NCBI RefSeq assembly: GCF_001187915.1
Contig: NZ_LGIU01000042.1
Location: forward strand, 1 to 64,000
Length of the DNA stretch: 64,000 nt
Source of the DNA: Arthrobacter sp. RIT-PI-e
GTDB lineage: Bacteria > Actinomycetota > Actinomycetes > Actinomycetales > Micrococcaceae
Direction of reading: 5' to 3'
Below the pieces are notes generated by a model that was given only the letters and a program-made list of their open reading frames with translations, was not told the DNA's origin and did not search any database. The stretch's first letter is position 1; every line of letters begins with the position of its first letter. A program made the position numbers and the translations under genes. Below are positions 1 through 9,324 of the stretch, one piece after another.

Positions 1-861
1 CCGCCATCCCCCGTGGCCCCCGCGCCCCCGAAGGGTACGACCACCGCCGTGCTCTACAACGGCCCCAAGCAGGTCGACCAGTTCGCCGGCTACGACATCC
101 TGAAGTCCGTCCCGACCGCCCGCTGGTACGCAGGAGGAACACCCTCGGAGGTCCAGGCCCACGCCCGGCAGTGGGTCGCTGCCGCGGACGGGAAGATCGC
201 GACGCTGCTCGTCTACAACGCTCCGGTACGGGACAACGGCAGCCACTCCGCCGGGGGCGCGGCCAATCTCGCCGAGTACCGGACGTGGATCGACGGCCTC
301 ACCGCGGGCATCGGCACCGCACCCGTGATCGTCTCCGTGGAGCCGGATGCCCTCGGCCATCTCGGCGACCTGACCCAGGCCCAGCAGGCGGAACGCCTCG
401 AGTGCATCAAGTACGCGGTGCAGAAGCTGAAGGCCAATCCCAACGCGAAGGTCTACGTCGACGCCTCCACCTGGGTGGGCGCCACCGAGATGGCGGACCG
501 CATCAAGCGCGTCATCCCGGCGGGGGTCACCATCGACGGCATCAGCGTGAACGTGTCCGCCTACAACTCGAACGCCTCCGTGATCGACTACGGGAACAAG
601 GTGGTCGCAGCCTCTGGTCTCCCGTGGAGGATGATCGTGGACACGAGCCGGAACGGCATGGCCACGGCGAGCACCTGGTGCAATCCCTCCGGGCAGGGGA
701 TCGGGAAGCTGCCGACGCTCACCCCTGGCGTCCCCGGCGTCGATGCCTTCCTCTGGCTCAAGGCCCCCGGCGAGTCGGACGGCGAGTGCAACGGCGGTCC
801 GCACGCGGGTGCGTTCTTCCACGAGCACGCCCAGGAGCTCGTGCGCAACGCACGTCTCTGA
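1..861 (+). CDS. Glycoside hydrolase family 6 glycanase (5' end outside window)
   Basis: The reading frame is open from base 1, so the N-terminus, probably with a signal peptide, lies outside the window; the GTG at 13 is unlikely to be the true start. GH6 hallmarks are VYNAPVRDN, where the Asp corresponds to the catalytic acid region, VEPDALGHL, and the C-terminal WLKAPGESDG. Members are secreted inverting endoglucanases or cellobiohydrolases acting on beta-1,4-glucan. It is convergent with the synthase/oxidase operon and resembles CslZ of the Streptomyces cslA-glxA-cslZ locus. Its likely role (inference) is to trim or release the glucan made by the neighbouring synthase. The usual Cys after the PxRD motif is Asn here. 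Confidence 0.88.
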   Translation, partial: PPSPVAPAPPKGTTTAVLYNGPKQVDQFAGYDILKSVPTARWYAGGTPSEVQAHARQWVAAADGKIATLLVYNAPVRDNGSHSAGGAANLAEYRTWIDGLTAGIGTAPVIVSVEPDALGHLGDLTQAQQAERLECIKYAVQKLKANPNAKVYVDASTWVGATEMADRIKRVIPAGVTIDGISVNVSAYNSNASVIDYGNKVVAASGLPWRMIVDTSRNGMATASTWCNPSGQGIGKLPTLTPGVPGVDAFLWLKAPGESDGECNGGPHAGAFFHEHAQELVRNARL

Positions 862-893
862 GCAGCCACCCGGCCCCCAGGTGGTGACTGCTC
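860..893. terminator. Bidirectional hairpin between convergent genes
   Basis: GAGCAGCCACC (860-870) pairs imperfectly with GGTGG-TGA-CTGCTC (880-893). The hairpin fills the space between the GH6 stop and the PIG-L stop, as expected for a shared terminator. No long U tract is visible on either side. Confidence 0.6.
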
Positions 894-1514
894 CTAGACG
901 TCCAGGAGCAGTCGGTGGGGCATGAACCCCTCGGCGGCCTCCACCCGGGCCTGGAAACCCCGGTAGCCCGCCTGGGTCATGACCAGCGAGGTGGAGGCCA
1001 TCGAGGAGTTGGCTACCTGGCTCGTGTGCGCACTCAGTGCGTCGTGCTTCTTGCCGAGCGTGGCCGTGATGTCCACGAACACGCTGGGATTGAACGAGTG
1101 GCTGGACGGGCTGTCGTAGCACAGCACGCGGCGTGCGTGCCGGGCGGCGCCCCACGTGGCCTCGGCCACGGCACGGTGGTCCTGGTGGCTGTCGAGGCTC
1201 CCGTGGGTGTACACCACCTCGGCCCGCGTCTGTTTGATGACCCGCTCGATGGTGTGCACGAGGTCGAGTTCGTAGTTGCTCACCCTGCCGTCGGGCAGTT
1301 CGCCCCAGAACAGGCAGTGCCGCGGCACGCCGAGGATCTCGGCTGCGGCGACCTGCTCCTCCACGCGGGCGGCGACCTCGCCGGGGCCCGCCTCACCGGT
1401 GGTGATCACCAGCATGTGGACGTCGTCGCCCGAGGACACGTGGCGGGCCAGGGTGCCGCCGCAGCCGAGTTCGATGTCGTCGGGATGGCTGCCGATCGCG
1501 AGAATACTGGTCAT
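894..1514 (-). CDS. PIG-L (LmbE-like) family deacetylase
   Basis: This 206-residue protein has the metal-binding AHPDDE-like motif near the start (SHPDDIELG, residues 8-16) and a second ligand motif SHQDH about residue 110. PIG-L enzymes are Zn-dependent N-deacetylases of GlcNAc-type sugars, sugar conjugates or mycothiol precursors. It is the last gene of the operon and overlaps the upstream hydrolase by four bases (ATGA). A role in deacetylating an amino-sugar in the operon's product is inference from context; there is no signal peptide, so the substrate is probably cytoplasmic or lipid-linked. Confidence 0.85.
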   Translation of the reverse strand: MTSILAIGSHPDDIELGCGGTLARHVSSGDDVHMLVITTGEAGPGEVAARVEEQVAAAEILGVPRHCLFWGELPDGRVSNYELDLVHTIERVIKQTRAEVVYTHGSLDSHQDHRAVAEATWGAARHARRVLCYDSPSSHSFNPSVFVDITATLGKKHDALSAHTSQVANSSMASTSLVMTQAGYRGFQARVEAAEGFMPHRLLLDV

Positions 1515-2530
1515 TGGACTCCCATTTCTTCCTGGTGGTGATCACTGCGTGGATGGATGCGTCCCGCGTACTGCGGGGCGCGGGGTAGCTCGGTCCGGTG
1601 TACTTCCAGGGCGTCCTGGTCGCCGTCGAGGACGAACTGGGCGGTGTGGAACCAGCAGACCGTGGTCATCCGCGGGAACTGCTGCGAGCGGTAGGTCCGC
1701 CGGTACCACTCGGCGGCGTTCTCCTGGGAGTCCAGGCCGGTCTCCCCGACCCAGTACTCCGCGGTGGGGTGCAGTGCGGTGATCCGGCGGTACGGGTCTC
1801 GGTGGATCTGGTCGAAGGACCCGCCGGCCGAGCCGTTCCAGGCGTAGGAGTCGACACCGACGATGTCCACCCACTCCGCACCGGGCCACAGCTCCTCCAT
1901 GCTCGGGCCTCCCACGTCGCCGCCGTTCATGCACCAGTAGAAGCTCACGGAGTCCGAGTCGGGGACGGTGCGGGCGAGGCGCACCACGTGCCGCCAGGCG
2001 TCCTTCCACTGCTCGGCGTCACGAACGTACCCGCGTCCCGAGCCCGGTGCCCAGTCGTACCAGTTGCCGTTGGACTCATGGAACGGGCGCAGGACCACCA
2101 GGTGCGGGTACCGGGCCGCAGCCGCGACGTAGGTGCGGATGTACTCGTCGTGGTCACCGCGCAGGATCGAGTCGAAGTCGATCCCGAACGGTTCCCAGCA
2201 CAGGAGGACGTCGTACTCCCCGCGTTCCGCCAGGGCGGCGGCCTCGGCCTCGAGCCAGCTGCTCCCCCACGCCTGGAACCAGGACGCGACCGGGAGCGGA
2301 GTGCCACCGAGTCGTTCCTCCAGCGCGAAGTGGGGGTCGATCGGGTACGGCTCGTTGGCCGCGTAAGCGCCGAAACGGCACCGGGTCACGAGGTCGGTGC
2401 CGATCTCCTCCGGGGTATCCCTCCGGAGGAGACCGGCACCGATCACCCCCACGAGCGCGCTCCCCAGGACGTACCGGCGGGTGATCCCACCGTCATCCCT
2501 CGTCGGCTGCTGCTCCGCGCGGAGCCTCAT
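1511..2530 (-). CDS. GH26-like secreted glycoside hydrolase
   Basis: The N-terminus carries a twin-arginine-like signal (RRYVLGSA followed by a hydrophobic stretch), suggesting export. RPFHESNGNWYDW fits the GH26 acid/base site (Glu about 152) and YWVGETGLD the nucleophile site (Glu about 263). GH26 enzymes are mostly beta-mannanases, though the family also includes other beta-glycanases. The ATG at 2530 is preferred because GGGAG lies 4-5 bases upstream; an ATG at 2554 lengthens the protein by eight residues. It overlaps the end of the GT39-like gene and the start of the PIG-L gene, so translation is probably coupled. Substrate unknown. Confidence 0.75.
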   Translation of the reverse strand: MRLRAEQQPTRDDGGITRRYVLGSALVGVIGAGLLRRDTPEEIGTDLVTRCRFGAYAANEPYPIDPHFALEERLGGTPLPVASWFQAWGSSWLEAEAAALAERGEYDVLLCWEPFGIDFDSILRGDHDEYIRTYVAAAARYPHLVVLRPFHESNGNWYDWAPGSGRGYVRDAEQWKDAWRHVVRLARTVPDSDSVSFYWCMNGGDVGGPSMEELWPGAEWVDIVGVDSYAWNGSAGGSFDQIHRDPYRRITALHPTAEYWVGETGLDSQENAAEWYRRTYRSQQFPRMTTVCWFHTAQFVLDGDQDALEVHRTELPRAPQYAGRIHPRSDHHQEEMGVQ

Positions 2531-4034
2531 AGTTCTCCCAGACCTGGTAGACATCGGGACCGTAGGAGTTCTGGAGGTCGATCGTGTGCGTCAGCTCGTA
2601 CCCGAAGGACTCCATCTCGCCCATGAGCTCACGGCTCTCCTGGGTGGTGCCGTCCAGGTAGACGTACTGCCAGTAGCGGTCGCGCAACCCTGCTTCGGCG
2701 GCCTCCATGCCTCGCTGGCCGTCGTAGTAGATGGAGTCGGTGGTGGTCCACTGCCAGTCCTCGGTCTCGTGCATGAACCGGTACCGGAGCGGCTCCCCCA
2801 CGTCCCCGAGGGTGCGCATATAGGGGGTTGCCTCCCAGGAATACGCCATGATGTCGGAGAGCTCCTGGGTGTTGGACCATCCCTCGTACAGGTGGTGGCT
2901 CGAGGCGAGGCCCACGATCCCCATGACCATGATCACGCCGGCGGAGACCACCCGGCGGATCGGGTGGACGATAGGGGCCGAGAGCAGCGCGCCGATGGCG
3001 AGGCAGATGAACACCAGGCCGAAGGTCAGGTGCTTCTCGAGCGAGACGCTCTCGCCGATGTAGGCCTGATAGACGGCGGGCGCGAGCATCGCACCGAGCA
3101 GCACCAGGGCCAGCAGCGGGCGCCGCAGCCTCAGCGCGATGTAGCATGCCGCGACAAGGCCCACCAGCAGGTAGGGCCAGATGCTCTCCAGTGTCAGCAG
3201 GGCGATGTCCTGCCAGGACGCGTTGACGATCGCGCTCCGGTTGGTCGTGGTGCTGGTCAACCCCTGGAGTGCCGGACGGCCGACGGTCAGACCGACGACG
3301 GCGAGGATCCCGGCGGTGAGCAGACCGGCGAGGCCGGCGAACCGGATACTGCGCCAGCGCTGACCGGGTGCGAACCAGATGACCGCGAGGACGAAGGGCA
3401 CGAACATCAGCGCCGCGTACTTGGAGATCACCGCGAGGGAGAGCAGCACGGCCACCACGGGAACCAGGGCGTACTGACGCCTCTGCACACCCCGCACCCC
3501 GGCGGCCATGGCCAGGGCGAGCAGCGAGAGCGCCATGGCGTCGAAGGTCGCGAAGTGCCCGAGGAACATGGTGGGGCCCGCCACGGCGAAGGACGCCGCG
3601 GCCCAGAACGCCGCCTTGGTGTGGAACATGCGCTTGGCCACCGCATGGATGGCCACGGTCGCGGCGAGCATCCACAGCAGGCTGAAGATGCGCGTCAGCT
3701 CGAGACCGCCCACCCGGTCCAGCACCGAGGCGATCACGGGGTAGACCGCGGGAGCGCCGGAGAAGTACTGCGCGGGCTCGTCGGACAGCGGGGTGCCGTG
3801 GAGCCAGTTCTCGATGATCCGGTAGCCGGTCCAGATGTACAGGCCCTCGTCACGCTGGATGGTGTTGCTCAGCCGGAGAGAGGCAGCTGCCTGGATCAGG
3901 AGGATCAGCGCCAGGGGCAGGTGCCGCATCCAGGACCGGGCCCTGTCTCGGATCCTGAGGGGCAGGAAAGAGGCGACCGCGTGCTCCCAGACGGGAGTCC
4001 GCTCCTCGGGGCGGTTCGGGGCGATGGTGCTCAT
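2493..4034 (-). CDS. GT39/ArnT-like integral membrane glycosyltransferase
   Basis: This 513-residue polytopic protein has about ten hydrophobic segments. Its first extracytoplasmic loop contains QRDEGLYIWTG, the Asp-Glu signature of GT-C fold enzymes (PMT/ArnT/YfhO type) that use polyprenyl-phosphate sugars outside the membrane. The C-terminal 150 residues are soluble. It overlaps the cellulose-synthase-like gene by ATGA (4031-4034), arguing for the same assembly line. It may add side sugars to the glucan or to a surface protein (inference). Donor and acceptor cannot be read from the sequence. Confidence 0.8.
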   Translation of the reverse strand: MSTIAPNRPEERTPVWEHAVASFLPLRIRDRARSWMRHLPLALILLIQAAASLRLSNTIQRDEGLYIWTGYRIIENWLHGTPLSDEPAQYFSGAPAVYPVIASVLDRVGGLELTRIFSLLWMLAATVAIHAVAKRMFHTKAAFWAAASFAVAGPTMFLGHFATFDAMALSLLALAMAAGVRGVQRRQYALVPVVAVLLSLAVISKYAALMFVPFVLAVIWFAPGQRWRSIRFAGLAGLLTAGILAVVGLTVGRPALQGLTSTTTNRSAIVNASWQDIALLTLESIWPYLLVGLVAACYIALRLRRPLLALVLLGAMLAPAVYQAYIGESVSLEKHLTFGLVFICLAIGALLSAPIVHPIRRVVSAGVIMVMGIVGLASSHHLYEGWSNTQELSDIMAYSWEATPYMRTLGDVGEPLRYRFMHETEDWQWTTTDSIYYDGQRGMEAAEAGLRDRYWQYVYLDGTTQESRELMGEMESFGYELTHTIDLQNSYGPDVYQVWENYEAPRGAAADEG

Positions 4035-5704
4035 GCGCGTGATCCCTCTTTCTCACCGGAGGTGCGAAGCATCTCGTCGAGGTTGGACATCTCGCCGGCG
4101 CTACCGTCGTCCACGTGCTTGGCACGCTTCGTGCGGGAGGGCAGCTTGAAGGAGGGCAGGTCGATGCCCAGGGCCAGGAGGAACACGGGGACGAAGACGT
4201 AGGCGTTGATGCCCACGAACACCACGGCGGCCCACCAGTCGGTCAGGGAGTACTCGGGCTGGGACAGCCGCCAGACCAGACCCACCAGCACGGCGCCGAA
4301 GGTGACGCCGACGTACCCGACGATCAGGCGCTTGACCTTCACGGCCAGGGGTGCGGGCTTGGTGCTGCCGTGGCTGGGGACCCACTCCGAGGTCCGTCCG
4401 AAGAAGACGTCGTAGATGGCCACCGCGTGGGTGAAGGAGTAGATGAGCTGCGCGCGCAGGACATCCAGGCGCCAGCGGGAGGTGAGCAGCTTGGGGTAGA
4501 CCACGAGCCAGAGCGCCAGCAGGGGCACCAGCGGGAGGAAGTTCCACGCGGACATGTACTGCGGGAAGACCAGGATCATGATGAGGATCGGCAGCGGCGC
4601 GAAGAACGCGTTCATGGCCGTGGTGGCGTAGTAGAAGAAACCCGACCAGAAGGACATCCGCTGGCGTGTGTCCATGTCCGTGTTCGTGTGGAAGGCCTCG
4701 CCCTGGACGATCTCCATGGAGCCCTCGCACCACCGGTACTGCTGGGTGATGAAGGAGTCGATGGAGTCGGGGCAGATGCCCTGCGACAGGTTCACGGGCA
4801 CGTACTGGAGCCGGTACCCGAGCTTGTCCATCTCGATACCGGTGAAGACGTCCTCGGAGTGCGCGATGGCGGGGAAGCCGCCGATCGCGTCCAGCGCGCT
4901 GCGCCGGTACAGGGCCGAGGTGCCGCAGCAGATCGCGGCGTTCACGGAGTCGCGGCTGACCTGGATGAGGCGGTAGAAGATCTCCTGGGTGGCGCCGGCC
5001 GCGCGCTCCAGCCAGTGCATCGACTTGGGGGTGGAGAAGAACTGCGGGCTCTGGACGATACCCACGGAGGGGTCGTCCAGGTAGGGCACGAGCTCGGAGA
5101 GGAACTCGGGGCGCGGCACGAAGTCGGCGTCGAAGATCGCGATGACGTCGCCCTCGGTACGGTCGAAGGCGTACCGGAGGTTGCCGGCCTTCTTCAGTTC
5201 GCTGCCGGGACGGGCGATGTACTCGAAGCCGTGCTCCTCGGCGGCGATGCGCACCTCCTCGCGGGCCATGTCGTCGAGCACGTAGGTGGTGGTGGTGCCC
5301 GGGTACGCGAGGGCACCGACGTAGCCGTAGGTGTTCCGCAGGATCTCGATCGGCTCACCGGCGGTGGGCAGGAACACGTCCACCGAGGGGTAGGCCTCGG
5401 GTGCCCAGGTCTCCACGGTGAACTGGTGGTCGGGCAGGGTCACGCTGCGCCGGTAGGTCGAGGTCCGCAGACCCAGGAGGGTCTCCCCCGCGTACAGGGC
5501 GAGCGGGAGCAGGAAGATCAACGTCCAGTACTCCATGCGCGAGAAGCCGTAGAAGCTGATCGCTATGCCCAGGAAGGCCAGGGCGTGGGCCCAGAAGAAC
5601 CAGCGGTGCTGGCCGCCCTTGATGTAGGCGTACTTCTCCTGGTCGTTCGGTGGGGCTACCAGCGTGTGCTGGTGTTCATCGGTGCGGGTGGCGAGCGATG
5701 TCAT
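4031..5704 (-). CDS. Cellulose-synthase-like processive glycosyltransferase, GT2 (CslA/BcsA type)
   Basis: This 557-residue membrane protein has two N-terminal membrane segments, a cytoplasmic GT2 domain and about five C-terminal membrane segments. The processive beta-synthase motifs are all present: DD at 144-145, DAD at 192-194, SED at 283-285 and QQYRW at 321-325. No C-terminal PilZ domain is apparent, unlike BcsA, so c-di-GMP activation is not expected. It probably polymerises a beta-1,4-linked glucan or related glycan from a UDP-sugar. Neighbouring GlxA-type oxidase and GH6 genes match the Streptomyces cslA locus. Confidence 0.9.
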   Translation of the reverse strand: MTSLATRTDEHQHTLVAPPNDQEKYAYIKGGQHRWFFWAHALAFLGIAISFYGFSRMEYWTLIFLLPLALYAGETLLGLRTSTYRRSVTLPDHQFTVETWAPEAYPSVDVFLPTAGEPIEILRNTYGYVGALAYPGTTTTYVLDDMAREEVRIAAEEHGFEYIARPGSELKKAGNLRYAFDRTEGDVIAIFDADFVPRPEFLSELVPYLDDPSVGIVQSPQFFSTPKSMHWLERAAGATQEIFYRLIQVSRDSVNAAICCGTSALYRRSALDAIGGFPAIAHSEDVFTGIEMDKLGYRLQYVPVNLSQGICPDSIDSFITQQYRWCEGSMEIVQGEAFHTNTDMDTRQRMSFWSGFFYYATTAMNAFFAPLPILIMILVFPQYMSAWNFLPLVPLLALWLVVYPKLLTSRWRLDVLRAQLIYSFTHAVAIYDVFFGRTSEWVPSHGSTKPAPLAVKVKRLIVGYVGVTFGAVLVGLVWRLSQPEYSLTDWWAAVVFVGINAYVFVPVFLLALGIDLPSFKLPSRTKRAKHVDDGSAGEMSNLDEMLRTSGEKEGSRA

Positions 5705-5779
5705 GTCTCTCCAGAGGGGGAAGCGGCGGAAGATCGGGGATCAGGGTGAGTGGATGGGGAAGGTGAGTACGTGCGGTAC

Positions 5780-6631
5780 TCACGCGCAGGCGACGCCGTT
5801 GCCGTCCTCGTCGAGCCCGAGCGGGTCGGTACCCGGGACCTGGAGGGGGATCCCCTCGGGGAAGAGCGTCAGCAGCTCCTCGCACGTCCAGGCGATCTCG
5901 GCCCCGTGCCCGGAATGCTGTGCGGCACTCGGCGGTGCGACCGGCAGGCAGGAGCGCCCGTCACCGTAACCCGGCGCGCAACCACCGGTACGGGCGGCGT
6001 CGTTGACCCCGGCGTCCTGTTCCCCGCGGGCCAGGGAACGCATCTGGAGACCCGGGGCCTGCTTCGCGGTGCCCTTGTTGACGCCCGGACCTGCCGGCCC
6101 GACCCCGGCCGCCGCAATGCCGTGGGGCTTGGCGAGTGCCTCCCCGAGACTCTGCGGCTTGCCCTTGCCGTTGTTGTTCCCGGCGGCTGCGGGGAGCTCG
6201 GGCAGCGGCGCCACCCGGACCTCCTGGCCCGGCGCCCCGGCCGCGTTTCCCGGCGCGGGGGGCTTCGAGCCGTTGCCACCCGTACGTCCGGGGGCGGTGT
6301 CCGAGGCGTTGCCGCCCGGACGGCCCGGGGCCGCGTTGTCCGAGGTGCGCTCGGACGGCGATATCGCCGAGAGCTGGAGGTCATCGCCCTGCTCGTCCGC
6401 CGCAGGGGCGGAACCGGCCGGGTCGACGCCGTGGTCGTGGGTCGCCTCGGTTCCGGGCTCCGCGGAGGCCACGCCGCTCTCCACGGAACCGTGGGTCGAG
6501 TGCTGCGACTCGGCGGCGAGCGGGAAGTCGTCCGGCACGGAGGTGGTGGTGCCGATCAGGGCCGTGACCCCGAGCAGTGCCGCCACGGCCGAGGTCCCGG
6601 CCATCATGAGGGTGCGCTTCTTCATTCTCAT
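5780..6631 (-). CDS. Secreted protein with C-terminal excalibur calcium-binding domain
   Basis: The ATG at 6631 is chosen because it overlaps the oxidase stop as ATGA; a longer open frame upstream is a shadow inside the oxidase gene. The product is 283 residues: MKKRTL signal peptide, a long low-complexity Ala/Gly/Pro region with repeated PGR-GGN blocks, and a C-terminal excalibur motif (CEELLTLFPEGIP, then LDEDGNGVACA) that binds calcium in family members. A cell-surface or wall-associated accessory of the glycan machinery is plausible from position; function is unknown. Confidence 0.8.
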   Translation of the reverse strand: MRMKKRTLMMAGTSAVAALLGVTALIGTTTSVPDDFPLAAESQHSTHGSVESGVASAEPGTEATHDHGVDPAGSAPAADEQGDDLQLSAISPSERTSDNAAPGRPGGNASDTAPGRTGGNGSKPPAPGNAAGAPGQEVRVAPLPELPAAAGNNNGKGKPQSLGEALAKPHGIAAAGVGPAGPGVNKGTAKQAPGLQMRSLARGEQDAGVNDAARTGGCAPGYGDGRSCLPVAPPSAAQHSGHGAEIAWTCEELLTLFPEGIPLQVPGTDPLGLDEDGNGVACA

Positions 6632-9324
6632 CGTCCGATCGTGATCCAGCGGGCCACCGAGACGGCACCCTTCTCGTCCAGGACCGTGAGCATGTACGGG
6701 CCGGGGGGCAGCAGCGCCGCGTTGCTCGGTACTGCCGCGGTCCTGGTGGCACCGGTGCCCGTGATGGGCAGGTCCACGAGGCGGGTGTTGGTGTCCATCT
6801 GGTGGGTCGAGGACATCGGGCTGGTCAGCGAGGCGCTCGCCACGGTGCCGGTGACCCCGAGGTTGATGGACTGGCCGTACTTGGCGGTGGCCGGCGCGGA
6901 GGTCACGGTGGGGCGGGTCCCCTTGAAGAGGTACGGCGGGTTGTAGATGGACACGCGCATCTCCACGGAGCCGTCGATCGGGTTGGAGCCGAGGATCATG
7001 ACCCGGCCGTCCGGCAGGAGCATGTTCATCGAGTGGTAGTTGCGCCCCACCGGGTCGGCCGGCACGGTGATCCATGCGTTGGTGGACGGCGTGTAGATCG
7101 AGGCCGCGCTGATGTTGCCCGTTCGGTTGCCCGTGGCGCCGTTCGAGGCCAGGACGGTGCGGTCGAACATGTTGGTGAGGTTCAGGTACTGGCGTCCTGG
7201 GCCCGGCAGGGCCGGTCCCGGCTTCCAGGAAGGAGTGGCCTCGTTCATGTCGATGATGTCCACCGAGTTGGTCGGCGCCGCTCCCCTGTCGATGTACCCG
7301 CCGCCGGCGATCATGAAGCGCTGGTTCTGTGCGGGCGGCAGGAGCACGGAGCCCGCGTGGTCGCGCAGGTCCTTGTCCCGGAGACCCTGGACGTCGGCGA
7401 TCTGCGCCGTCCGCCAGTTGTAGAGGGAGGAGCCGCTGCCCGGGCGCTGGTCACCGAAGGTGTGGGCACCGGTGTAGAAGAGGCGTCCGTCACCCAGGAG
7501 GAACATGTGGGGGTACTCGCCCCAGTAGCTCCAGGTCTGGGGAACCTGCGCCGTCGGCAGCCAGGAGCTGGTCGGGGTGTTGAACATCTCGGTGGTGTGC
7601 GCACCGTATCCGCCGGCCTCGTCGGTGAGACCACCGCCCATCCAGACGTTGCCGTTCTCCAGCTTGGTCAGGGTGGGGTACCAGTGACCCTCGTTGGCGT
7701 CGTTCGTCCGGGTGAACTGGTTGGTGGCCGGATCGAAGATGTAGGAGGAGCGCAGGCCCTTGAATCCACTGATCGGCGTCCACCACTCCTTGGTGCCTCC
7801 CTGGATGAGGATGCGGCCGTCGGGCAGGGTGACGTGCCCGGCGCAGAACATGTCCTCCGGGGTGGGGACCTGGATCATCGCGCCGGTGGTGGGGTTCCAG
7901 ACATGCGTGGTGAAGGAGCCGGCGTCGAAGTTCGCCTCGTCGTTGCCCGACCCGGCGATCACCAGGACCCTGCCGTCACGCAGCAGTGTCTGGTGGATGC
8001 CGCGGTTGGGCAGGGTCACCGAGGCGATCTGCCACTCACCGGTGGTGGCGCGGGGGTCCGCGGGTGCCGGCGTGGTGGTAGGTGGCGTGGTGGGGGGCGT
8101 GGTGGTGTTGGTCGTGGGCCGCAGCGTCCATCCGGTGGACATGACGGTCCCGTTGCCCACGGCAGCCATCCCGAAGGACACCCGGGTGGTGCCGGCCGGG
8201 AGCGCGGGGAGCTCGGCGCTGACGCTCGTCCAGCCGGTCGCGGCGGGCCGCGGCCGCAGGGTGGTCCAGTACTCCCAGCCACCCGTGGAGGTGGCGGTGA
8301 ACAGCGGGATGGCGTTGGTGGCCACGGTGGACTTGTACTGCACACCGAGCGTGTACTTGGCGGCCGGGTCCACGGTCGGGGCGCACCCGGCGGCGTCCGA
8401 GGCCATGATCTTGGCGTCGCCGCTCTGGTAGCCGGTCACCGTGTAGGCGAAGCTGCGGGTGCCGGCCGGGGAACCGGCCGGGACGTCCGTGGTGGACAGC
8501 GCGGCAGTACGGTTGTGCACGCCCCAGGAACCGTCCACCCAGCAGGCGGGCAGATTCGCGCCCGTGGTGTGGTTGCCGTTCGCCACCAGGTTGGTGGCGG
8601 TGGTCGGCGTCGCCGTCGGTGTTGTCTGGGGTGAGGGCTGGGCCGACGGCGAAGCCGAAGGAGTGGGGGTCGGCTGGGGTGCAGGTGAGGCCGACGGCGA
8701 TGGAGATGAGGTCGGCGTCGGCGAGGGGACCGGCGTGGGCTGCGGCGCGGCGCCGGTGTTCAGGGTGATCGTGGTGAACCCCGTGAGGCCCGGCGTGCCG
8801 AAGTCGGTGCGCCACTCGTCGTCGTGGGTGTGCGCCTGGACGCGGTAGGTACCGGACGGGAGTGCGTACTGGCGGGGCGGGCCGTCCGGGAGCCGCGGGG
8901 GCTGGTCTCCGTCCCCTCCCACGGCGATGGTGCCATTGGCAGGGACGGTGAAGCGGGCCTGGAACGTGCCGTCGGCGGCGGTGCCCGACGCCGGGACGGT
9001 GGACACGCCGATGTTGATCATGTCGTCCACGTTGTTGGGGTACTGGTCCGAGAAGTCGGTGGGGGCACCCTTGGTCTTGTCCGCGTACAGCCACCACTCG
9101 ACCTGGCGCACTCCCGCCGTCGGGCCGCTGGGGCCGGGGGTGTCCTTGACGGTGGCGCTCAGCTGCATGGCCTGACCGGCGGTGAAGGTGGCGTTGCTCG
9201 CGGGCGCAGTCAGGGTACCGGTGGGCAGGGCCGCCTGCGCGGCGGAGGGAAGGGCCACCAGGGCTGTGGTGACGAAGCCGACGGCGATCAGGGCTGCTGC
9301 AATACGGGGACGACGTCGTCTCAT
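6628..9324 (-). CDS. glxA: GlxA-like mononuclear copper radical oxidase (galactose/glyoxal oxidase superfamily)
   Basis: This 898-residue secreted protein has a signal peptide (residues 1-31), an N-terminal beta domain (35-190), a Pro/Ser/Thr linker (192-245), a second carbohydrate-binding-like beta domain (246-403), a Thr/Pro linker, then the kelch-type oxidase with a C-terminal DUF1929 domain. All active-site residues are recognisable by comparison with galactose oxidase: Cys494 and Tyr549 for the Tyr-Cys cofactor, Tyr763-His764 and His841 as copper ligands. In Streptomyces GlxA acts on the glycan made by CslA at hyphal tips. It overlaps both neighbours by ATGA. The gene symbol is by similarity only. 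Confidence 0.9.
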   Translation of the reverse strand: MRRRRPRIAAALIAVGFVTTALVALPSAAQAALPTGTLTAPASNATFTAGQAMQLSATVKDTPGPSGPTAGVRQVEWWLYADKTKGAPTDFSDQYPNNVDDMINIGVSTVPASGTAADGTFQARFTVPANGTIAVGGDGDQPPRLPDGPPRQYALPSGTYRVQAHTHDDEWRTDFGTPGLTGFTTITLNTGAAPQPTPVPSPTPTSSPSPSASPAPQPTPTPSASPSAQPSPQTTPTATPTTATNLVANGNHTTGANLPACWVDGSWGVHNRTAALSTTDVPAGSPAGTRSFAYTVTGYQSGDAKIMASDAAGCAPTVDPAAKYTLGVQYKSTVATNAIPLFTATSTGGWEYWTTLRPRPAATGWTSVSAELPALPAGTTRVSFGMAAVGNGTVMSTGWTLRPTTNTTTPPTTPPTTTPAPADPRATTGEWQIASVTLPNRGIHQTLLRDGRVLVIAGSGNDEANFDAGSFTTHVWNPTTGAMIQVPTPEDMFCAGHVTLPDGRILIQGGTKEWWTPISGFKGLRSSYIFDPATNQFTRTNDANEGHWYPTLTKLENGNVWMGGGLTDEAGGYGAHTTEMFNTPTSSWLPTAQVPQTWSYWGEYPHMFLLGDGRLFYTGAHTFGDQRPGSGSSLYNWRTAQIADVQGLRDKDLRDHAGSVLLPPAQNQRFMIAGGGYIDRGAAPTNSVDIIDMNEATPSWKPGPALPGPGRQYLNLTNMFDRTVLASNGATGNRTGNISAASIYTPSTNAWITVPADPVGRNYHSMNMLLPDGRVMILGSNPIDGSVEMRVSIYNPPYLFKGTRPTVTSAPATAKYGQSINLGVTGTVASASLTSPMSSTHQMDTNTRLVDLPITGTGATRTAAVPSNAALLPPGPYMLTVLDEKGAVSVARWITIGR

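Noticed and set aside
2397-4202. A 601-residue plus-strand open frame opposite the GT39-like gene
   Set aside because: His/Gly/Gln/Arg-rich composition with no domain; it mirrors the codon bias of the real minus-strand gene.
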